Below, one piece after another: positions 7,291-15,628 of a stretch of 64,000 nt of DNA. The stretch's first letter is position 1. Each line of letters begins with the position of its first letter. Origin of the DNA: Micromonospora andamanensis (GTDB taxonomy: Bacteria; Actinomycetota; Actinomycetes; Mycobacteriales; Micromonosporaceae); NCBI RefSeq assembly GCF_016863495.1, contig NZ_BOOZ01000026.1, forward strand, positions 61,254 through 125,253. The letters run 5' to 3'. The position numbers and the translations under genes were made by a program. The notes beneath the pieces are model-generated. The model was not told the DNA's origin. It was given only the letters and a program-made list of their open reading frames with translations, and made no database searches.

Positions 7291-8852
7291 CCCAGCCAGA
7301 CCTTGTCGAAGCGGGCCCAGTCGAGGGTGTTGGCGGGAGCGTCGGCGGACACCCCACCGACGCCTGGCGCGGTGGCGACGAGGAAGTCCGCGAAGCCCCA
7401 GATCAGGAATCCGCCTTCGGCGTGCAGGGTGCGCTGCATGTCGCCGTACGCCTGTCGGCGGGTCGTCTCGTCGGTGCTGGAGATGGCCTTGGCGTAGAGG
7501 GCGTCGAACTCGGGGCGGGCCCACCGGGTGGCGTTGGTGGTGGAGTTGGTCAGCAGCCGCTGGGAGATGTGCGTCTCGATGGGCATCGCACCGGAGCGGT
7601 ACGAGGCCAGCACGCCCGAGTCGAGGATGTCCTTCCAGTAGGTGTCCTTGTTGCCCATCGCGGTCTCGATGACGAGGCCGGCCTGCGCGGCCTGTTCGGT
7701 GAAGACGCTGGCGGCCTCGACGAATCCGCTGGCCACCGAGGCGGTGTCCAGGGTGATGCGGAGCCCCTTGGCACCGGCCTTGTCGATGAGGAACCGGGCG
7801 CGGTCGAGGTCGCGGGTGCGCTGGGCGATGTCGTCGGCGTAGTACTGGTAGCCCTTGCCGAACAGGTCGTTGCCCACCTGTCCGGAACCGGCGAGGACGG
7901 TGTCGACGAGCTGTTGGCGGTCGGTGAGCAGGAACATGGCCTCGCGCAGGTCGCGGTTGTCGAACGGCGGCCGGTCGACCTTCATGGCGAACGACTGCAT
8001 GGTGCTGTTCGGCATCCGGGTGACGGAGATCCGGCCGCTGTCGGCGTGGGTCCGCGCGGTGGTGGGGGTGATGTCGTGCGCGTAGTCCACCTGGCCGGCG
8101 AGCAGGGCGTTGACCCGGGCGGGCTCCTCGTTGCTGATCAGATACTCCAGCTCGTCGAGGTGCGCGGCGCCCTCCCAGTAGCCGTCGTACCGCTTGAGCA
8201 GCAGCGACCGGCCGGGCTGCCAGGAGTCGAAGCTGAACGGCCCGGACCCGACGGGCCGCTCGAAGCTGTCGGCACCCTCGGGGACGATGTACGCGCCGAA
8301 CGCGGCAAGGGCGTTGGGAAACTCGGCGAAGGGTCGCTTGAGCGCCAGCTCCAGCGTGCGGTCGTCGACGGTGCGGCTGTTGGGCAGGTCGAGCAGGTCG
8401 AGGCTGGCCCTGGCGCGGAACGCCCGCTTCGGGTCGGTGATCCTGGCGTAGCTGTGGAGCACGTCGGCGGCGCGGACCGGCCTGCCGTCGTGGAACGTGG
8501 CCTGGCGCAGGGTAATCCGCCAGCGGGTCAGGTCGCTGCTGGGCTCCCAACTTTCGGCGAGGCGAGGCTGGATGGAGACGTCCGGACCGTAGTCGGCCAG
8601 CTTGTCGAACATCGCCTTGGCGCGTGACGCCTCGTTGAACAGGTTCGCCAGGTGCGGGTCCAGCGTCTCGTTGACACCACCGCCGGCGAACGCCGCCCGT
8701 AGCCGGCCACCGCGCCGGGGCTGGCCGACGGCGCTGCCGGCCGTGTCGTCGCTCGGGCCGCAGCCGGTCAGCAGGGCGGCGGAGACGGCGGCGACACCGC
8801 CGAGCAGGCCGCGGCGAGACACTCTCGGCACGGTGACGGACGGGTGAATCAT
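7287..8852 (-). CDS. Extracellular solute-binding lipoprotein, family 5
   Basis: A 521-residue SBP_bac_5 protein, the family that binds peptides, nickel chelates and opine metallophores. The N-terminus carries twin arginines (SRRGLLGG, residues 12-19) and a lipobox LLTGC, so Cys31 is the likely lipidated residue after export. Family landmarks include LAESWEPSSDLTRWRI near residue 95 and PVGSGPFSFDSWQPG near residue 210. The ATG at 8852 has AAAGGA seven nt upstream. A 50-nt gap to the preceding MFS gene is the widest internal gap of this operon and could hold an internal ribosome entry or processing site. The protein feeds the permeases at 6346 and 3959. Confidence 0.92.
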   Translation of the reverse strand: MIHPSVTVPRVSRRGLLGGVAAVSAALLTGCGPSDDTAGSAVGQPRRGGRLRAAFAGGGVNETLDPHLANLFNEASRAKAMFDKLADYGPDVSIQPRLAESWEPSSDLTRWRITLRQATFHDGRPVRAADVLHSYARITDPKRAFRARASLDLLDLPNSRTVDDRTLELALKRPFAEFPNALAAFGAYIVPEGADSFERPVGSGPFSFDSWQPGRSLLLKRYDGYWEGAAHLDELEYLISNEEPARVNALLAGQVDYAHDITPTTARTHADSGRISVTRMPNSTMQSFAMKVDRPPFDNRDLREAMFLLTDRQQLVDTVLAGSGQVGNDLFGKGYQYYADDIAQRTRDLDRARFLIDKAGAKGLRITLDTASVASGFVEAASVFTEQAAQAGLVIETAMGNKDTYWKDILDSGVLASYRSGAMPIETHISQRLLTNSTTNATRWARPEFDALYAKAISSTDETTRRQAYGDMQRTLHAEGGFLIWGFADFLVATAPGVGGVSADAPANTLDWARFDKVWLG

Positions 8853-8902
8853 GATGGGTCCTTTCGATACAAGGTGAGGTTCGTACAGCTCCGGGTGGTC
8901 GG

Positions 8903-10150
8903 TCAGGAGGTTCTCCCCGCTGATGACACGCCCGCCGACGCCGGTGCCGGGTTGAGCAGCCCGCCACGGTGCAGCCGCCACACCGCACCGGCCGACGCCA
9001 ACCCGACGCCGGCGGTGAGCAGCCACGCTGACGTGGGTACGCCTGCGGAGGTGCCCACCGCCGCGCCGACCGCGGCGGTACAGCCGGCGGCGAGCATCCC
9101 GGAGACCAGGTAGAACAGGCCGAAGTAGGTGCCGGTCAACCGGTGCCCGGCGAAGGTGGGGATCAGCTCCAGGACGAACGGCTGGGTGATCATCACGCCG
9201 AGGGTGAGCAGGACGGCAGCGGCCAGCACCGGCAGCAGCCGCAGCACCGGTGTCACCGCTTCCACCCGCAGCAGCGGCAGCAGGAAACCGGCTCCCATGA
9301 CGGCCATCCCGACGGTGATGCTCGTGCCGCGACTGACGCGACGCTGAAGCCAGCCGGTCAGGGGCAGTTGCAGGGTGAGCGTCACGATTGTGGAGACGAC
9401 GAACAGCACGGCGACCGCCACCGGCTGCCCGGTGACGTGTTCCGCCTGCACCGGCAGGATCAGGTACAGCTGGGTCTGCAACGCGAACATGCCCGCCAGC
9501 GCCACGCTGAACGCCAGGAACCGACGGTCGGCGATACCGGTCCGCCAGTCCTGCCAGACGGTTGCCTCGCTGGCGGTGACCGGTTGGGCGGGCAGCCAGA
9601 TCGCCTGCGCCCCGGTCAGCGCGGCGAACACCGCCGCGGCGGCCAGCGCGGCGACCCGGAAGTCGACGAGCAGCAGGGCGGCGCCGAGCAGTGGGCCGAG
9701 CAGCGCGCCGGCGCTGGCGAACACGTTGAACAACGCGAACGCCTCGGCGCGCCGGTCGGCGGCGGCCTGCGCCACGTAGGTGCGCACGGCCGGGTTGAAC
9801 AGCGCCCCGGCCAGCCCGGACAGGATCGACGCGGCCAGCAGCAGCGGCACCGAGGCGCTGAGGGCGAACAGTCCGAAGCCGACGGCCCGCAGGGCGCAGC
9901 CGGTGATGATGACGCCGCGGGCGCCGAGCCGATCGGCGGCCGAGCCGCCGAGCAGGAACAGGCCCTGCTGGCTGAGGTTCCGCACGCCGAGCACGATGCC
10001 GATCACGGCGGCGGACATTCCGACGTCGTCGGCCAGGTAGCCGGCGAGGTACGGCAGCAGCAGGTAGAAGCCGACGTTGACGCCGAGCTGGTTGACCACC
10101 AGCAGTCGGATCGGCAACGGGAAGCCGCGCAGACTGGCCCAGGTGCTCAT
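8903..10150 (-). CDS. MFS transporter (putative exporter)
   Basis: This 415-residue protein has about twelve hydrophobic segments and the MFS loop 2-3 signature GGSAADRLGARGVI near residue 70, typical of DHA1 drug and metabolite efflux proteins. Its ATG overlaps the TGA of the epimerase gene (ATGA). Finding a proton-driven exporter and an ABC importer of the peptide/nickel family in one operon with ligase-type enzymes resembles metallophore systems such as staphylopine (CntE exporter, CntABCDF importer). That parallel is inference; the exported molecule is unknown. Confidence 0.88.
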   Translation of the reverse strand: MSTWASLRGFPLPIRLLVVNQLGVNVGFYLLLPYLAGYLADDVGMSAAVIGIVLGVRNLSQQGLFLLGGSAADRLGARGVIITGCALRAVGFGLFALSASVPLLLAASILSGLAGALFNPAVRTYVAQAAADRRAEAFALFNVFASAGALLGPLLGAALLLVDFRVAALAAAAVFAALTGAQAIWLPAQPVTASEATVWQDWRTGIADRRFLAFSVALAGMFALQTQLYLILPVQAEHVTGQPVAVAVLFVVSTIVTLTLQLPLTGWLQRRVSRGTSITVGMAVMGAGFLLPLLRVEAVTPVLRLLPVLAAAVLLTLGVMITQPFVLELIPTFAGHRLTGTYFGLFYLVSGMLAAGCTAAVGAAVGTSAGVPTSAWLLTAGVGLASAGAVWRLHRGGLLNPAPASAGVSSAGRTS

Positions 10151-11166
10151 CGGGCCGCCCGCACGCCGAGACCGGGTGAGTTTGTCAGCCGCAGGACACC
10201 GTCGTGGCCGCCGATGCCGGTCCACGGGTCGTCGGCGAGCAGCAGGTGTCCGTCCAGGTCGATCCAGCGGGCGACGTCGGTGAGGTGCACCGCCGGTGCG
10301 ATGCCCAGCGAGCTGGCCACCAGGCAACCCAGCATGAGATCCATGCCGTACGCGTGGGCGGTGGCGGCGAGCTGCTGTGCGGCGTGGATGCCGCCGCATT
10401 TCGCGAGCTTGATGTTGATGCCGGCGACAGTGCCGGCGAGGGCGTCGAGGTCGGCCACCGTGGCGGCGTCCTCGTCGGCGATGACCGGCACGTCGGTACG
10501 CGCGCTGATCCAGGCGAGCGACTGCGGTGTTCCCGGCGCGATGGGTTGTTCGACGGCGTCGATGCGGTGCGGGCGCACGGTGTCGAGCAGCCGCACGGTC
10601 TGCTCGGGTGTCCAGGCGCCGTTGGGGTCGAGGAGCAGGCGGGCGTGCGGGATCGCGGCGCGTACGGCGGCGATGCGGGCCACGTCGGCGGCGTCACCGC
10701 ACTTGATCTTGATGAGCTGGAAGCCACGCCGGGCGAGCCCCCGGGCGGTGGTGGCGGCCTGGTCGGGCGCGACCAGGCCGATGGTGTGGGCCGTGGGTAC
10801 CGGCGCGAAATCCCGGCCGAGCCACGTGTGCACAGGCATTCCGGCGCGACGTCCCAGCAGATCGTGCACGGCGGCGTCGAGGGCCGCCAGCACACCGGCG
10901 GGCAGCTCGGCAGCGAGGGCGGGCAGCTCCGCGAGCAGCGCCTCGGGTTCGTGGTGACCGCTCACCCGGTGCCGGAGCCCGGCCAGCAGCCCGCGGATGG
11001 TGGCCAGGTCGAGGCCGTGGTAGACGCTGGTGACGACTTCGCCGTGGCCGGCGACGCCGTCGTGGGACAGGCCGATCTGGACGGCGTCGCGGCCCGGCAT
11101 CGTCGAGCGGGAGATGCGCAGCGGCTCGCGCAGCCGCAGCGGGTAGCTGCGCCAGCCGAGCCTCAT
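10147..11166 (-). CDS. Enolase-superfamily epimerase (dipeptide epimerase / muconate-lactonizing type)
   Basis: A 339-residue member of the mandelate racemase/muconate lactonizing enzyme group. The first acid/base lysine is in LIKIKCG near residue 155. Metal ligands follow in LLLDPNGAW, AVEQPI and IADEDA. The opposite-face lysine lies in INIKLAKCGG. A pair of lysines on both faces supports 1,1-proton transfer, that is epimerisation, as in L-Ala-D/L-Glu epimerases. It overlaps its neighbours by ATGA on both sides. In this context it may set the stereochemistry of an amino-acid unit of the product. A dehydratase or lactonising role is less likely. Confidence 0.85.
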   Translation of the reverse strand: MRLGWRSYPLRLREPLRISRSTMPGRDAVQIGLSHDGVAGHGEVVTSVYHGLDLATIRGLLAGLRHRVSGHHEPEALLAELPALAAELPAGVLAALDAAVHDLLGRRAGMPVHTWLGRDFAPVPTAHTIGLVAPDQAATTARGLARRGFQLIKIKCGDAADVARIAAVRAAIPHARLLLDPNGAWTPEQTVRLLDTVRPHRIDAVEQPIAPGTPQSLAWISARTDVPVIADEDAATVADLDALAGTVAGINIKLAKCGGIHAAQQLAATAHAYGMDLMLGCLVASSLGIAPAVHLTDVARWIDLDGHLLLADDPWTGIGGHDGVLRLTNSPGLGVRAAR

Positions 11167-12239
11167 GCCGGCACCGCCACGCGACACAGCGGGTCGAGGA
11201 CGGTCCGGCAGCGACTCCATCGGGTCACCTCGACGGCGTTCGGGTACGGAATCTCGATCGGGTGGCCCGGCGCCGGAGCGAACAGCCCGTGGGTGGCGCA
11301 GAACGCGTCGTCGAAGATCGAGTCGAGGTAGCGGTGCGGGCCGTCGGGAAAGATCGTGACCACTCGCGCGCCAGGCTGCATGCGGCTGGTCCACGCTGCG
11401 ACCCGGGCGACGGCGCCGGTGCTCCAGCCGCCGGTGACGAACGCCGAGCGCGCCAACCGGCGACAGGTGTCCACAGCTTCCACCGGGCCGACCCAGTGCA
11501 CCTCGTCGAAGGCGGCGTAGTCGACGTTGCGGGGGAAGATGCTGCTGCCCAGGCCACGCATGAGCCGGGGCCGCGCGGGCTGACCGAAAATCGTCGAGCC
11601 GACGGTGTCGACACCCACGAGCCGCATGTCCGGCCAGTGCCGCCGCAGTGCCCGGGCCAGGCCGGCGCTGTGCCCACCGGTGCCGACGCTGCACACCAGC
11701 ACATCGACGGCCTCGACCTGGCCGGTCAGCTCGGCGGCGAGGGTCCGGTAGCCGGTGGCGTTGTCCGGGTTGTGGTACTGGTCGGGCCAGTAGGCGTCCG
11801 GGACGCGGGCCAGCACCTCGGCCAGCCGGTCCAGCCGGGCCTGCTGCCAGCCGCCGACCGGATGTGGCTGCTCGACCTCCACGACCGTCGCGCCGTAGGC
11901 GGTCAGCAGCGCCCGCATCGGTCGTTCGATCTCGCGGTCCACCACGAGGATGACCGGGTGGCCCAGGGCCTGTCCGGCAAACGCCAACCCGATCCCGAGG
12001 GTGCCGCTTGTGGACTCCACCACAGTGGCTCCCGGCCGAAGGTCACCACGCTGCCGGGCAGCCTGGAGCATGGCCACAGCGGCGCGGGCTTTCATGCCAC
12101 CGGGGTTCAGATACTCGACCTTGGCGTGAAAACCGCCATGCGGGTGCGGCAGCGGGGTGTCGACGAACGCCACCGGGGAGCGTCCCAGCAGATCCAGCAG
12201 GTGCGGCGCGCCGGTGGCCGGTGGGTGCCCGGTCAGCAT
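11163..12239 (-). CDS. Cysteine-synthase-like PLP enzyme (fold type II, SbnA-like)
   Basis: This 358-residue beta-replacement enzyme keeps the PLP lysine in EYLNPGGMKARAA near residue 42. The expected Ser before Lys is replaced by Met, and Asp after it by Ala. The substrate loop reads VESTSGTLGIGLA and the phosphate-binding loop is CSVGTGGHSAG. In siderophore and EDDS pathways, such enzymes join O-phosphoserine with an amino-acid nitrogen to make diaminopropionate-type units. A plain cysteine synthase role is unlikely given the altered loop and the operon context. The ATG at 12239 overlaps the DUF364 gene, and the stop overlaps the epimerase start (ATGA). Confidence 0.8.
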   Translation of the reverse strand: MLTGHPPATGAPHLLDLLGRSPVAFVDTPLPHPHGGFHAKVEYLNPGGMKARAAVAMLQAARQRGDLRPGATVVESTSGTLGIGLAFAGQALGHPVILVVDREIERPMRALLTAYGATVVEVEQPHPVGGWQQARLDRLAEVLARVPDAYWPDQYHNPDNATGYRTLAAELTGQVEAVDVLVCSVGTGGHSAGLARALRRHWPDMRLVGVDTVGSTIFGQPARPRLMRGLGSSIFPRNVDYAAFDEVHWVGPVEAVDTCRRLARSAFVTGGWSTGAVARVAAWTSRMQPGARVVTIFPDGPHRYLDSIFDDAFCATHGLFAPAPGHPIEIPYPNAVEVTRWSRCRTVLDPLCRVAVPA

Positions 12240-13075
12240 GGCGACCCGGCGGTGACCCGGTACCGGTAGACAGTCGTCGGTCCGCCGTCGAGCCAGAAGA
12301 ACGGGTACGGTTCGGCGGACACGGCGCTGAGCCCGGCGCCGAGGAAGCACGGCAGAACGGCGCTGCCCGTCTGCGCGAAGGCCACCATCGGTTTGCCGGT
12401 GGCGCGGGCGTGCCGTAACAACGGCTCGAATGTGCCGTTGCCGAGGGTCATGCCGGACACCAGCAGCGCGTCACAACGTTCCAGCAGGGCACCGGCGTCC
12501 GGCAGGCACGGCTCGTCCCACTCCGTGCTGCCGCCGGCCAGGTCGCACGGCAGGTAGCTGACGCCCCGGTGACGCAGCTGCCCGAGCAGGGAGTTCACCA
12601 CCCCGACGACCAGGACGCTCTGACCCGGTGCCACAGGTATCAGGTCCACCACCGCGGCGGCTCTGGCTGTCGACTTGGCCAGTGAGGTGCCGGCGGGGAT
12701 GGTGACCGTGTCGTGAGCGGTGTGCTCGTGCGGCCGGGCGGCGGAGAGGTAGGCGTCGAGGGCCGCGACGCGAACCGCCGGTACCGGGTGGGTGAGCAGG
12801 TCCGCGACGCTGCGGCCCACGCAGTCGTAGGTGACATCGTCGGTCAGTTCGTCCGGCTCCGCCGCGCACGATCCGACGGTGGCACCCACCCGGAGGCTCA
12901 GCACGTGGTTGCGGTAGCTGCGGCCGCGCCCGGTGTGCCTGGCGCCCTGCCGGGTGGTGAACGCGACACTCACCTGCTCGGTGGCCGGGTCAGGGCCGAG
13001 CCGCGCAGCGCTGACGGCGGCGATCAGGTCCGTCACCGACAGGAACGGCTCACCGGTCGGGACAGGTGTCCTCAC
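12233..13075 (-). CDS. DUF364-type putative heavy-metal chelation protein
   Basis: A 280-residue protein resembling the DUF364 (PF04016) Rossmann-like family, annotated as putative heavy-metal chelation. Supporting features are an N-terminal region with GRSYRN and VGRSVADLLTHP, a central VLVVGVVNSLLGQLRHRG nucleotide-binding-like segment near residue 157, and a C-terminal CDALLVSGMTLGNGTFE. Its biochemical role is not established. The GTG at 13075 overlaps the ATP-grasp stop (GTGA). Codon 220 (12418-12416) is a TTA leucine codon, rare in such genomes and potentially bldA-dependent. It lies between ligase and PLP-enzyme genes, as expected for a biosynthetic or metal-handling step. Confidence 0.7.
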   Translation of the reverse strand: MRTPVPTGEPFLSVTDLIAAVSAARLGPDPATEQVSVAFTTRQGARHTGRGRSYRNHVLSLRVGATVGSCAAEPDELTDDVTYDCVGRSVADLLTHPVPAVRVAALDAYLSAARPHEHTAHDTVTIPAGTSLAKSTARAAAVVDLIPVAPGQSVLVVGVVNSLLGQLRHRGVSYLPCDLAGGSTEWDEPCLPDAGALLERCDALLVSGMTLGNGTFEPLLRHARATGKPMVAFAQTGSAVLPCFLGAGLSAVSAEPYPFFWLDGGPTTVYRYRVTAGSPC

Positions 13076-14346
13076 GCGAGGGCCCCGGCCAGATCATCGG
13101 CGTAGCGAACGCCCAGCCCGGCGATGAGAGCGTCGGCCCGGGCGCGCGCCCCGGGACCGCTGGTGTCCACGGTCATCACGTGGCCCAGGTAGGCGTTGTT
13201 GCTCACCGCGTCGCCGGTGAGGTGCCCGGCCGGCTTCACCGCCCAGTCGACGACGTCCTCAGCGGTGGCCAGCGTGGCCGTACCGTCGATCCTGGCGACG
13301 GTTCCGGCGCGGGGAGGCAGCAGGAACGAGATGGCCGCGCTGCGTACGCCCGTGTCGGTCACCGCGATGTCCGGCTGTTCGCCCAGGGCGAGCTGGGCGT
13401 ACACCATGGGCAGGTCCACCCCCGTCGCCCGGCGCACCAACTCGGTGATCTGGTTGCCGGCCGGGCGGGGGTTGACCTCCACCACGCGCGGCCCGGCTGC
13501 CGTCAGCCGCAGCTCGGTGTGCGCCACTCCCCTGTCGAATCCGACCGCGGCGAGGGCTGCCACCGCCATGTCACTCACCGCGGTGACCGTCGCGGCGTCG
13601 AGCGCGGCGGGGAACATGTGCCCCGTCTCGACGAACCACGGCTCGCCGGCGAGACTCTTGTCCGTCACGCCGAGCACCGTCGTCCGGTCGTTGACGGTGA
13701 CGGTCTCGACGCTGACCTCCGGCCCGACCAGAACTTCCTCCAGCAGCACCTGCGGCGACCGCTGCTGACCTCGGGCGTTGACCGGGAACGCGTCGATGGC
13801 CTCGAACGCCTCGCGCAGCTCAGTGCTGTCGGCCACCAGCCTGACGAACATTCCGGCGCACAGGTCGACCGGCTTGAGGACCAGCGGGTAACCCAGCGTG
13901 CGCGCGGCAGCTTCGGTACCCGGCCAGTCCCCGGCGGTCGCGAACCTCGGACTCGGCAGGCCGGCCGCCTGCATCCGCCGCCGTGCCAGGTCCTTGCGGC
14001 AGGCGTACTCGACGGCTTGCGGCCGTGATCCGGGCAGGCCCAGGTGTGCGGCCAGTCGGGCCACGGTGCCCAGGTAGTAGTCGCACGAGGTGACGACGCC
14101 GTCGAACCGCAGCACCTCGTGCAGCCGCTGGACCTGGGGCAGCAGCAGGTCGAGGTCGTTGGTCTCGGCGGTGATCACGTTGTCCGCGGTGAGGATCGGG
14201 TGCACCTGGTCACCGCCGCCCTGGCGCAGGTAGTGGTGCAGGTTCCTGGTCAGGAAGGTGAACCGATGCCCCGCTTCCCGGATCGCCCGGGGTAGCAGGC
14301 TGCTCATCGCACCGACCCAGCTTTCGACCACAAGCACATGCCCCAC
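13072..14346 (-). CDS. ATP-grasp carboxylate-amine ligase
   Basis: This 424-residue ATP-grasp enzyme has an N-terminal Rossmann-like domain starting VLVVESWVG. The central ATP-binding segment reads YPLVLKPVDLCAGMFV near residue 155, with EEVLVGPEVSVETV further on. The Mg-binding motif is RVVEVNPRPAGNQI near residue 300, and a C-terminal domain completes it. It resembles the biosynthetic amino-acid ligases and carboxylate-amine ligases that form amide bonds via acyl-phosphates. It is the first gene of the minus-strand operon that runs to 3384. The Zur-like element at 14386 lies 40 nt upstream of its start. It probably couples amino-acid units into the product. Confidence 0.87.
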   Translation of the reverse strand: MGHVLVVESWVGAMSSLLPRAIREAGHRFTFLTRNLHHYLRQGGGDQVHPILTADNVITAETNDLDLLLPQVQRLHEVLRFDGVVTSCDYYLGTVARLAAHLGLPGSRPQAVEYACRKDLARRRMQAAGLPSPRFATAGDWPGTEAAARTLGYPLVLKPVDLCAGMFVRLVADSTELREAFEAIDAFPVNARGQQRSPQVLLEEVLVGPEVSVETVTVNDRTTVLGVTDKSLAGEPWFVETGHMFPAALDAATVTAVSDMAVAALAAVGFDRGVAHTELRLTAAGPRVVEVNPRPAGNQITELVRRATGVDLPMVYAQLALGEQPDIAVTDTGVRSAAISFLLPPRAGTVARIDGTATLATAEDVVDWAVKPAGHLTGDAVSNNAYLGHVMTVDTSGPGARARADALIAGLGVRYADDLAGALA

Positions 14347-14385
14347 CGCGCACTCCCACCGTTCAGGGATCCCCGGACGACCAGA

Positions 14386-14400
14386 CGATAACGGTTGTCA
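14386..14400. promoter_or_regulatory. Zur-like box upstream of the ATP-grasp operon
   Basis: Read on the minus strand, the site is TGACAACCGTTATCG, an imperfect inverted repeat. It matches 9 of 10 fixed positions of the actinobacterial Zur pattern TGAnAAnnnTTnTCA. It lies 40 bp upstream of the first gene of an operon holding a metal-chelation family protein and a nickel/peptide-type importer. The pattern is recalled, not searched, and a related Fur-family regulator is possible. Confidence 0.55.
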
Positions 14401-14535
14401 TTAGCGATTGCTAGTCACGCGGCGCGTCGGGACCAGCATCCGGTGGCCAGCGATCACGACAAGTGACACCACGTCACACGCGGTCATGACACCGCGCCAC
14501 TGACATGTCGGCGGCGGACGCGCTTTCCTGGGTAC

Positions 14536-15600
14536 ATGTCCACCACCCCTGCCCACGCCGCGATGAATGCCGACGTCGAGCCCCGCCGTCCCCGGCGGTG
14601 GCTGCGGATCGTCTCCGGCACCTTCGTCACAGTGGTGGCCGTCGCCAGCCTCGGCGTCGCCGCCCTCCAGCTCGGCCTGCCCTGGCAGATGGGCGAGGGC
14701 GACCGCAACCACGTCTACGAGGGGCCGGCCGGTTCACAGCGCTACCAGGTCCATCTCCCGCCCCAGCACGACGGGAGCGCCCGGCTGCCGGTGGTCATGG
14801 CGATCCACGGCTGCGCGATGACCGGCTACGGGTGGAACTCGATGAAGGCGACGACCCAGTTCAACAACCTGGCCGACCGGGAAGGCTTCATCGTCGTCTA
14901 TCCCACACAGTTGATCTCACGTAACGTGATCGCCTGCTGGAACTCGGCTGATCCCCGGGAGCAGCAGCGGCACACAGGTGAACCCGCGCTGCTGGCCGGC
15001 GTCGCCCGCCAGGTGGTCGAGGAGTACGACGCGGATCCGGCGCAGGTGCACGTGGCCGGCGCGTCGTCAGGAGCGGGAACCGCAGTCATCCTCGCCGCCA
15101 CCTATCCCGACGTCTTCGCCACGGTGACCTCGGTCGCCGGGGGTGAGTACGGGCTCAACCAGGTGGACCCGGACGACCCGGACTCGACGTCGCCACTGGA
15201 CACGGCACGGCAGGCCTGGGCACAGATGGGCGAGCGCGCCCGCCAGGTGCCGCTGCTTGTCATTCAGGGCGAGCGGGACGAGGTCGTGCCACCCTTGGTC
15301 GCCACCCGACTCGTCGCCCACTGGACCGCGGTGGGCGATCTCGTCGACGACGGGCTGCCCAACGACAGCCTCGCCCTGACCGAGGAGACCGTGTCGGTAC
15401 CGGCGGACGCGGGGCGACACGCGTACACGCATTCGACGATCACCACGTCGGACGGCTCGTCGCTCGTCGAGGCGTACCACGTCCAGGGCATGGGCCACGC
15501 CTGGCCCGGCCCGAACGGCGAGGGCCGCTACACCGACCGCGCGGGCCCCGACGCCAGCGAGATCGTGTGGGACTTCGCCGTGCGCCACCCGATGCGATGA
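14536..15600 (+). CDS. Membrane-anchored PHB-depolymerase-type esterase
   Basis: A 354-residue alpha/beta hydrolase of the extracellular PHB depolymerase/feruloyl esterase group. Residues about 20-48 form an uncleaved signal anchor after RRPRRW, so the catalytic domain is outside the cell. The oxyanion loop is MAIHGCAMTGYGW. The nucleophile motif is GASSGAGTA (Ser near residue 180), and the active-site His lies in GMGHAWPG near residue 322. This is a polyester- or aryl-ester-cleaving fold; the natural substrate is unknown. It is divergent from the ATP-grasp operon, 135 nt from the Zur-like element, with no sign of shared function. Confidence 0.85.
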   Translation: MSTTPAHAAMNADVEPRRPRRWLRIVSGTFVTVVAVASLGVAALQLGLPWQMGEGDRNHVYEGPAGSQRYQVHLPPQHDGSARLPVVMAIHGCAMTGYGWNSMKATTQFNNLADREGFIVVYPTQLISRNVIACWNSADPREQQRHTGEPALLAGVARQVVEEYDADPAQVHVAGASSGAGTAVILAATYPDVFATVTSVAGGEYGLNQVDPDDPDSTSPLDTARQAWAQMGERARQVPLLVIQGERDEVVPPLVATRLVAHWTAVGDLVDDGLPNDSLALTEETVSVPADAGRHAYTHSTITTSDGSSLVEAYHVQGMGHAWPGPNGEGRYTDRAGPDASEIVWDFAVRHPMR

Positions 15601-15605
15601 CGACT

Positions 15606-15624
15606 GCCGGCTGAGGCCGCCGGC
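15606..15624. terminator. Short hairpin between convergent genes
   Basis: GCCGGC (15606-15611) and GCCGGC (15619-15624) form a 6-bp GC stem with a 7-nt loop between the esterase end and the DinB-gene end. No T-run follows. It could act as a weak bidirectional terminator. Confidence 0.3.
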
Positions 15625-15628
15625 GACG

